Assembly: GCF_011059135.1 (NCBI RefSeq)
Contig: NZ_JAALGD010000001.1
Location: 248,001-312,000, forward strand
Direction of reading: 5' to 3'
DNA length: 64,000 bases
From: Brevibacillus sp. SYP-B805
Lineage (GTDB): Bacteria; Bacillota; Bacilli; Brevibacillales; Brevibacillaceae
Notes under the pieces: model-generated
The model's input: the letters and a program-made list of their open reading frames with translations, nothing else
Told to the model about the DNA's origin: nothing
Database searches by the model: none
Part shown: piece after piece, positions 60,076 through 64,000 of the stretch
Numbering within the stretch: position 1 is the stretch's first letter
Layout of the letters: each line of letters starts with the position of its first letter
Position numbers and translations under genes: made by a program

Positions 60076-60876
60076 ATGAACGAAACGATCGATCGGCAGG
60101 TTTCCGTCGTGACACCCGAACAGGTGCGGCTGCAGTTTCAAACGGCGGGCCTGGGCAGCAGGGCGGCCGCCCAACTGATCGACGGCGTTATCCTTCTTGT
60201 GGTTAATATTACGTTATTGGTCCTGTTTCGTATAGTCGCTTTTGGCGCTCCCGATCCATTGCGGGAGGCAGGCGGCTTTGCGCTGGCCGTACTGATCATT
60301 CTCTTTTTTCTGTTGAATTCCGCCTACTATATTGTACTGGAATACTGGCTGGGCGGCCAAACCCTCGGCAAACGGTGGATGGGCATCAGGGTGATCCAAG
60401 AAAACGGGCAGGGGATCACCTTCTTGGCCGCGCTGATTCGCAATCTGTTTCGCATCATCGATAACCTGCCGGCTGGGTATTTTCTGGGGGCGCTGGTCTG
60501 CTTCTTCCATCCCCGCGACAAGCGGCTCGGCGACATGGTGGCTGGCACCATCGTGGTGCAGGAGAGCGGCTCTGCAGGCCGGGCGGGGAAAAAACGTCTG
60601 GAGAAGGAACTGCAGCGCTGGAATCCGCAGCAGTTGGGAATCCGGCTGCATGTGGAGGAAAAGGGGCGGATGGATCGGAAGGATTGGCACATGCTCGCGG
60701 CGTTCATCGAGCGTCTGCCGTTGTTGGCGGATGAGCGCAAGCGGGAATTGGGGAGACGGCTTGCGACCCATCTAGTGGAGAAAGGCATCATCCGCGACAG
60801 GGAGCTGGCCGCGCGCGAGCCTGTCCGCCTGCTGATCGCCGTGTATGAAGAGGTAAAAGAAGAGTGGCAGTTGTAG
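60076..60876 (+). CDS. RDD family membrane protein
   Basis: The 266-residue protein starts with an RDD-like region (LGSRAAAQLIDGVILLVVNITLLVLF, with D in 'LIDG' and the family R before it) and QTLGKRWMGIRVIQENGQG in the second half of the domain. The C-terminal 90 residues are soluble and charged. It is divergent from the SpoIIM-like gene with a 49-bp gap; the pair usually occurs together. A terminator follows. Confidence 0.9.
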   Translation: MNETIDRQVSVVTPEQVRLQFQTAGLGSRAAAQLIDGVILLVVNITLLVLFRIVAFGAPDPLREAGGFALAVLIILFFLLNSAYYIVLEYWLGGQTLGKRWMGIRVIQENGQGITFLAALIRNLFRIIDNLPAGYFLGALVCFFHPRDKRLGDMVAGTIVVQESGSAGRAGKKRLEKELQRWNPQQLGIRLHVEEKGRMDRKDWHMLAAFIERLPLLADERKRELGRRLATHLVEKGIIRDRELAAREPVRLLIAVYEEVKEEWQL

Positions 60877-60880
60877 CTTT

Positions 60881-60911
60881 ATCCCCGTCGGTGGCGGGGA
60901 TTTTGTTTTTT
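60881..60911 (+). terminator. terminator after RDD gene
   Basis: ATCCCCG pairs with CGGGGAT around TCGGTGG, followed by TTTGTTTTTT. Confidence 0.85.
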
Positions 60912-60937
60912 GGCGCGGGCTGCGCGAACGCCCCCCT

Positions 60938-61099
60938 TCAATCGACGCGGTCGATAAACAATTTGGTCACCGGGGTGTAGTCGCCGCGCGCGATTTCTTC
61001 CTCGGTTGCGGGCTCATCCAGTTCATCCATGTCGAGACCGGGGGCGATGCTGGGGGCGGGATGATGCGCCGGTTGATTGTTCTGCTCTCGTTTCGCCAC
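60938..61099 (-). CDS. hypothetical 53-aa protein
   Basis: From GTG 61099 (AAGGGAGG upstream) the product is MAKREQNNQPAHHPAPSIAP followed by an acidic stretch and ARGDYTPVTKLFIDRVD. It is acidic and Pro-rich, with no membrane segment. It is transcribed divergently from the multicopper oxidase operon. The family is not recognised. Confidence 0.6.
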   Translation of the reverse strand: MAKREQNNQPAHHPAPSIAPGLDMDELDEPATEEEIARGDYTPVTKLFIDRVD

Positions 61100-61181
61100 A
61101 AAGACAGCCTCCCTTGTCAATGTATTATGTATAGCATGCATGGTTCCCGCGCATTTATGCATACGGGATCTCTCTGATCAG

Positions 61182-61193
61182 AAAACGAACCGG
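61182..61193 (+). repeat. 12-bp direct repeat, copy 1, upstream of multicopper oxidase promoter
   Basis: AAAACGAACCGG occurs here and again at 61211-61222, 29 bp (nearly three DNA turns) apart. This copy lies just upstream of the -35 hexamer, a position typical for an activator site or half of a dimeric operator. Confidence 0.6.
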
Positions 61194-61205
61194 CAAAAAA
61201 ATCTG

Positions 61206-61235
61206 TTTACAAAACGAACCGGTTGGGCGTATGAT
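61206..61235 (+). promoter_or_regulatory. putative promoter of multicopper oxidase-ZIP-tatA operon
   Basis: TTTACA (61206-61211) and TATGAT (61230-61235) are 18 bp apart. The second copy of the direct repeat fills the spacer and the first lies upstream. The expected leader is about 120 nt. Confidence 0.6.
61211..61222 (+). repeat. 12-bp direct repeat, copy 2, within the promoter spacer
   Basis: This is identical to 61182-61193 and lies between -35 and -10, where a bound regulator would block RNA polymerase. Confidence 0.6.
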
Positions 61236-61251
61236 GAAGCCAGAGAATTTT

Positions 61252-61300
61252 GCCTGTGTGCAAAAAAATGTCGTCAGGCAAACATGCTTTTTTTTAACCT
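61252..61300 (+). promoter_or_regulatory. leader hairpin with U-tract before multicopper oxidase
   Basis: TTTGCCTG pairs with CAGGCAAA across an A-rich loop, and a run of eight or more T follows a few bases later. It lies between promoter and gene and could attenuate transcription or stabilise the mRNA. Confidence 0.4.
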
Positions 61301-61363
61301 TAAAAGTTGTATTAGAGAAACAAATATAACTTTATGCAAATCTGTTGGAGGAGGGAATTATGG

Positions 61364-62383
61364 ATGGCGAACGAGAAAATCCAGCGCCGTGAAATTCTCA
61401 AAATGGGCATGCTTGGTACGCTGGGCGCATTAGGGGCCGGCATTTTGGCCCCGTTGGAGCGCGTATTTGGTTCGGAGCAGCAAGCGGCTGCTGCCGTCCA
61501 AACCACCATGAACCATGCGCGGATGGGGCATGGGTATGATCCGGGGAACGAGATAACGGAAGGGTTGAAGATGGCGCATCGGGTTCTGACCGAATTCGAT
61601 TACGGGAAGGCATCCGTGCTGCCGAACGGGCAAACCCTGCGTGAATACGAATTGGTCGCCGCGGAACAAACGGTTGAGGTAGCAAAAGGGTTGATGTTCC
61701 CGGGGTGGGCGTATAACGGGCGCATCCCCGGACCGACCATCCGCTGCACGGAAGGAGACATCATTCGCGTCACGTTCAAAAACTATACGAGCCATCCGCA
61801 CTCCATTCACTTTCACGGCATGCATCCCACGAACATGGATGGATTGGAACCGGTTCAACCGGGCGGGACATTTGTCTACGAATTTGAGGCAAAACCGCAT
61901 GGGGTACACGTGTACCACTGCCACGTGCCGCCTTTGGCGAAACACATCCACAAAGGGATGTACGGAAACCTGATCGTAGATCCCCGGAAGCCGAGGGAGA
62001 AAGCGCTTGAGCTCAACATGGTGATGAACGGCTTCGATCTTGACCTGGATGGGGAAAACGACGTGTATACGGTAAACGGCTACGCCTTTGCCTACCATAA
62101 CCATCCGATCCAGGTAAAAGCGGGCGAGCTGGTGCGCATTTATGTCAGCAACATGACGGAGTTTGACCTGTTAAACTCGTTTCATCTTCACGCCAACTTC
62201 TTCCATTACACGCCGAACGGACACGACTCCAATCCCCGCATATTTACCGACACCATCTCCCAGATCCAGGGAGAGCGCGGCATGCTGGAAATCGTGTTTC
62301 CGCAGCCGGGGCGATATATGTTTCACGCCCATCAAAGCGAGTTTGCCGAGTTGGGCTGGATGGGATTTTTTGAGGCGAAATAA
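61364..62383 (+). CDS. Tat-exported two-domain multicopper oxidase
   Basis: The 339-residue protein has a twin-arginine signal (QRREILKMG, Arg8-Arg9, then a weakly hydrophobic stretch to about 45) and two cupredoxin domains. All four H-x-H pairs of the trinuclear copper site are present: H149/H151 (HFHG), H185/H187 (HCH), H274/H276 (HLH) and H321/H323 (HAH). The type 1 copper ligands lie only in domain 1: Cys186, a His at 194 or 196, and Met199 (KGMYG). It is therefore an oxygen-reducing oxidase, not a nitrite reductase. Likely substrates are metal ions or phenols; the adjacent ZIP permease favours a metal. GGAGGAGGG leads to ATG 61364. Confidence 0.9.
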   Translation: MANEKIQRREILKMGMLGTLGALGAGILAPLERVFGSEQQAAAAVQTTMNHARMGHGYDPGNEITEGLKMAHRVLTEFDYGKASVLPNGQTLREYELVAAEQTVEVAKGLMFPGWAYNGRIPGPTIRCTEGDIIRVTFKNYTSHPHSIHFHGMHPTNMDGLEPVQPGGTFVYEFEAKPHGVHVYHCHVPPLAKHIHKGMYGNLIVDPRKPREKALELNMVMNGFDLDLDGENDVYTVNGYAFAYHNHPIQVKAGELVRIYVSNMTEFDLLNSFHLHANFFHYTPNGHDSNPRIFTDTISQIQGERGMLEIVFPQPGRYMFHAHQSEFAELGWMGFFEAK

Positions 62384-62397
62384 GGGGAGGGAGAACG

Positions 62398-63597
62398 ATG
62401 AGCCAGCTTCAGATGGAAGCAAAAACAAAGCCGAAAAGCCGCATGTTATGGACGGCACTGCTGCCTGCGGGGTTATTGATCGGCGTTCTGCTGCTGTTTT
62501 TCACGGCAGGGATCGGGATTGAACAACAGCCTGCAGCGCCGATTGAAAACCTGGCGATTAATCGGGTGGAGGTTACGGACAACGGCTTCGTGCTGGACGT
62601 AAGGAACGTGGGGCCGGAAGAACTGACCATTGCCATGGTTACCGTGGATGATGCCATTTGGAACGCCTCGTTTGAACCTTCCGCCACCTTAGCGAGATTT
62701 GCGTCCGGGAAAGTGTACATTCCGTATCCCTGGTTGTACGGGGAGCCGCATACGATCAAGCTGATGACGGCCAATGCCATCGCCTTTGAAGCGGAGGTTC
62801 CGGCTGCGCAGAAGACACCGGCTCCAACCTTCGAATTATTTGCAAAATATGCGATGATCGGACTGTATGTCGGCGTCATTCCGGTTGGATTAGGTCTCAT
62901 GTGGTACCCGTTCATGCGCCGCTTTCACCGGAAAGGAATACATGCCATGCTGGCCCTGACGATCGGGCTGCTGCTATTCCTGGTGGTGGACACGTTCGAA
63001 GAAGGACTGGAGCTTGCCGGTGAGGCGGCCGGCATCTATCAAGGCGTCAGTATCGTCTTCCTCGGAGCGCTCATGAGCTTTTTGGCTTTGGTTGCGTTTG
63101 ACCAATACAGCGCAAGCAAGCAGCGAGGACGCAGCAATGGCATCAGGACATCATTTCTGCTGGCTGCGGGCATCGGCCTTCACAACCTGGGGGAAGGGCT
63201 GGCCATTGGCTCGGCGTTCGCCCTGGGGGAAGGGGCGCTGGGAACATTTCTTGTCATCGGATTTACCCTGCACAATATGACAGAAGGGATTGGTATCGCC
63301 GCGCCGCTGCTTGGTGAAAAGCCAAAGGCAGGCACGTTCCTGTCGTTGGCTGCGATTGCCGGGGCACCGGCGATTGTGGGAACATGGATTGGCGGATTCG
63401 CTTTTTCGCCTGTTTTGTCCACCCTGTTCCTGGGGATCGGTGCCGGAGCGATACTGCAAGTGGTCTACGTCATCGCGAAACACTTGTTGCAGGAAAGCCA
63501 GGAGAATCGCCTTCCCGCCGTATCATGGCTCAATGTGGGAAGCATGTTTGCGGGGATCGTCATCATGTACGCGACAGCCTTCCTCATACAAATCTAA
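62398..63597 (+). CDS. ZIP family metal permease with N-terminal extracytoplasmic domain
   Basis: The 399-residue protein has one N-terminal helix ([18 protein letters not shown]), a beta-rich outer domain (about 45-140), then eight helices. [14 protein letters not shown] (262-267 HNLGEG) and [15 protein letters not shown] (292-297 HNMTEG) are the metal-binding helix 4 and 5 signatures of ZIP transporters of divalent metals. The outer domain is not usual for ZIP proteins and may dock the neighbouring oxidase. ATG 62398 lies 14 nt after the oxidase stop, so they form one operon. Confidence 0.9.
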   Translation: MSQLQMEAKTKPKSRMLWTALLPAGLLIGVLLLFFTAGIGIEQQPAAPIENLAINRVEVTDNGFVLDVRNVGPEELTIAMVTVDDAIWNASFEPSATLARFASGKVYIPYPWLYGEPHTIKLMTANAIAFEAEVPAAQKTPAPTFELFAKYAMIGLYVGVIPVGLGLMWYPFMRRFHRKGIHAMLALTIGLLLFLVVDTFEEGLELAGEAAGIYQGVSIVFLGALMSFLALVAFDQYSASKQRGRSNGIRTSFLLAAGIGLHNLGEGLAIGSAFALGEGALGTFLVIGFTLHNMTEGIGIAAPLLGEKPKAGTFLSLAAIAGAPAIVGTWIGGFAFSPVLSTLFLGIGAGAILQVVYVIAKHLLQESQENRLPAVSWLNVGSMFAGIVIMYATAFLIQI

Positions 63598-63610
63598 GGA
63601 GGAGAATGAC

Positions 63611-63772
63611 ATGATATCCGGTATCGGCATACCCGGGTTGATTCTGATTCTGCTGATCGCACTGGTGGTATTCGGGCCGAGCAAGCTCCCGCAAATCGGG
63701 AAAGCGATTGGGGATTCCATCCGGGAGTTTAAAAAATCGACGAAAGACGTTTTCGAAGAGGGAACAAAATAG
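63611..63772 (+). CDS. tatA: twin-arginine translocase subunit TatA
   Basis: The 53-residue protein [20 protein letters not shown] followed by [20 protein letters not shown] and a charged amphipathic tail is TatA. The FGPxKLPxxGxxxG motif is exact. AAGGAGG leads to ATG 63611, 13 nt after the permease. Its place behind a Tat-signal oxidase indicates a dedicated export route; no tatC is within the window. Confidence 0.95.
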   Translation: MISGIGIPGLILILLIALVVFGPSKLPQIGKAIGDSIREFKKSTKDVFEEGTK

Positions 63773-63809
63773 GGAAAAGCTTCCTCCACTGGCGGAGGAA
63801 GCTTTTCCC
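63772..63809. terminator. bidirectional terminator between tatA and the 45-aa gene
   Basis: GGGAAAAGCTTCCTCC pairs perfectly with GGAGGAAGCTTTTCCC around ACTGGC: a 16-bp stem whose A/T portion serves either strand. Confidence 0.8.
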
Positions 63810-63810
63810 G

Positions 63811-63948
63811 CTATTTGGTGTCGATATACTGCGACAGCAGGGCAAAAACGTCAGCGAGGCCTTGAATTCCCTCAAACGTTTGAAAGGCGATCAGCGGCAA
63901 ACTGATGGCGAACAGCAGCGTTTCCCCGATCCAGGTAAAGACGTGCAT
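63811..63948 (-). CDS. 45-aa hydrophobic protein
   Basis: From ATG 63948 (GGGAGGAAT upstream) the product is MHVFTWIGETLLFAISLPLI followed by AFQTFEGIQGLADVFALLSQ and YIDTK. One transmembrane helix is followed by an amphipathic helix. It is convergent with tatA and shares its terminator. The family is not recognised. Confidence 0.6.
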   Translation of the reverse strand: MHVFTWIGETLLFAISLPLIAFQTFEGIQGLADVFALLSQYIDTK

Positions 63949-64000
63949 GCCAATTCCTCCCCATGAATGGAATCTGTTGTCTGTTCATGAAAGCGGGAGG

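Noticed and set aside
61364-62383. Copper nitrite reductase (NirK) identity
   Set aside because: The C-terminal HxxxEFAELGxxGFFEA block looks NirK-like, but four H-x-H pairs form a complete trinuclear site, which NirK lacks.
1-64000. CRISPR arrays, tRNA, rRNA or intact insertion sequences
   Set aside because: No regularly spaced short repeats, no cloverleaf with GTTCGA-type arms, no rRNA blocks and no transposase frame were found while reading both strands.

Overview
The window is about 64 kb of GC-rich (roughly 58-60 %, by eye) chromosomal DNA from a spore-forming member of the Bacillales. The evidence is the Bacillus-type 'ylo' housekeeping order (yicC-remA-gmk-rpoZ, coaBC-priA-def-fmt-rsmB-rlmN-prpC-prkC-rsgA-rpe, then spoVM, rpmB, yloU-fakA-degV, sdaAB-sdaAA-recG), the presence of SpoVM, RemA and YjzC-, CcdC- and YolD-like proteins, Firmicute SAM-I and TPP riboswitches, and Bacillus-type GAAC-N4-GTTC SOS boxes. 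Protein style recalls Brevibacillus/Paenibacillaceae, but the genus cannot be fixed from sequence reading alone. No rRNA, tRNA, CRISPR array, intact transposase or prophage was seen.

Layout. 1-9.1 kb: a partial hydrolase; homoserine dehydrogenase behind two tandem SAM-I riboswitches and a third hairpin; an MFS transporter; an ABC-F ATPase preceded by a strong attenuator and a 9-codon leader peptide; a PatB-type C-S lyase; a CcdC-like membrane protein; a second MFS transporter. 9-17 kb: small Bacillales proteins (CPBP protease, DUF309, an acidic sigma-region-1.1-like protein, YjzC), a GntR regulator with an EamA exporter, a CoA-transferase/enoyl-CoA hydratase pair and a nitrilase. About 17.3 kb: a probable 6S RNA. 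17.5-21.7 kb (minus): an exported PPIase, a Q/N-rich protein, DUF2512 and RqcH. 22-36.3 kb (plus): the conserved core for nucleotide, CoA, translation-initiation and replication-restart functions and the PrkC/PrpC signalling pair. 36.4-39.5 kb: a Uma2 remnant, an M20 peptidase, TPP-riboswitch-controlled thiT, spoVM and rpmB. 39.6-47 kb: yloU, fatty-acid kinase, serine dehydratase, recG. 47-52.7 kb: a lipoprotein, a membrane-tethered helix-turn-helix protein diverging from an SOS-controlled Y-family polymerase operon, and several small proteins. 53-61 kb: an EamA transporter and a cluster of membrane protein, DUF4129, DUF4350, MoxR ATPase, DUF58, SpoIIM-like and RDD proteins. 61-64 kb: a Tat-exported two-domain multicopper oxidase, a ZIP-family metal permease with an extra extracytoplasmic domain, and a dedicated TatA.

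The most noteworthy points are: (i) the multicopper oxidase-ZIP-TatA operon, with a promoter bracketed by two 12-bp direct repeats, which looks like a self-contained metal oxidation/transport module; (ii) the tandem near-identical SAM riboswitches; (iii) an intergenic repeat family (copies near 13.9, 24.1, 19.0 and 54.0 kb) with self-complementary ends and a conserved core; (iv) the leader-peptide attenuator of the ABC-F gene; and (v) the doubly LexA-boxed polymerase operon. Several real genes are very small, including spoVM (27 aa), a 41-aa zinc-ribbon-like protein and a 45-aa membrane protein at the right edge. All functions are inferred from motifs and context read by eye.
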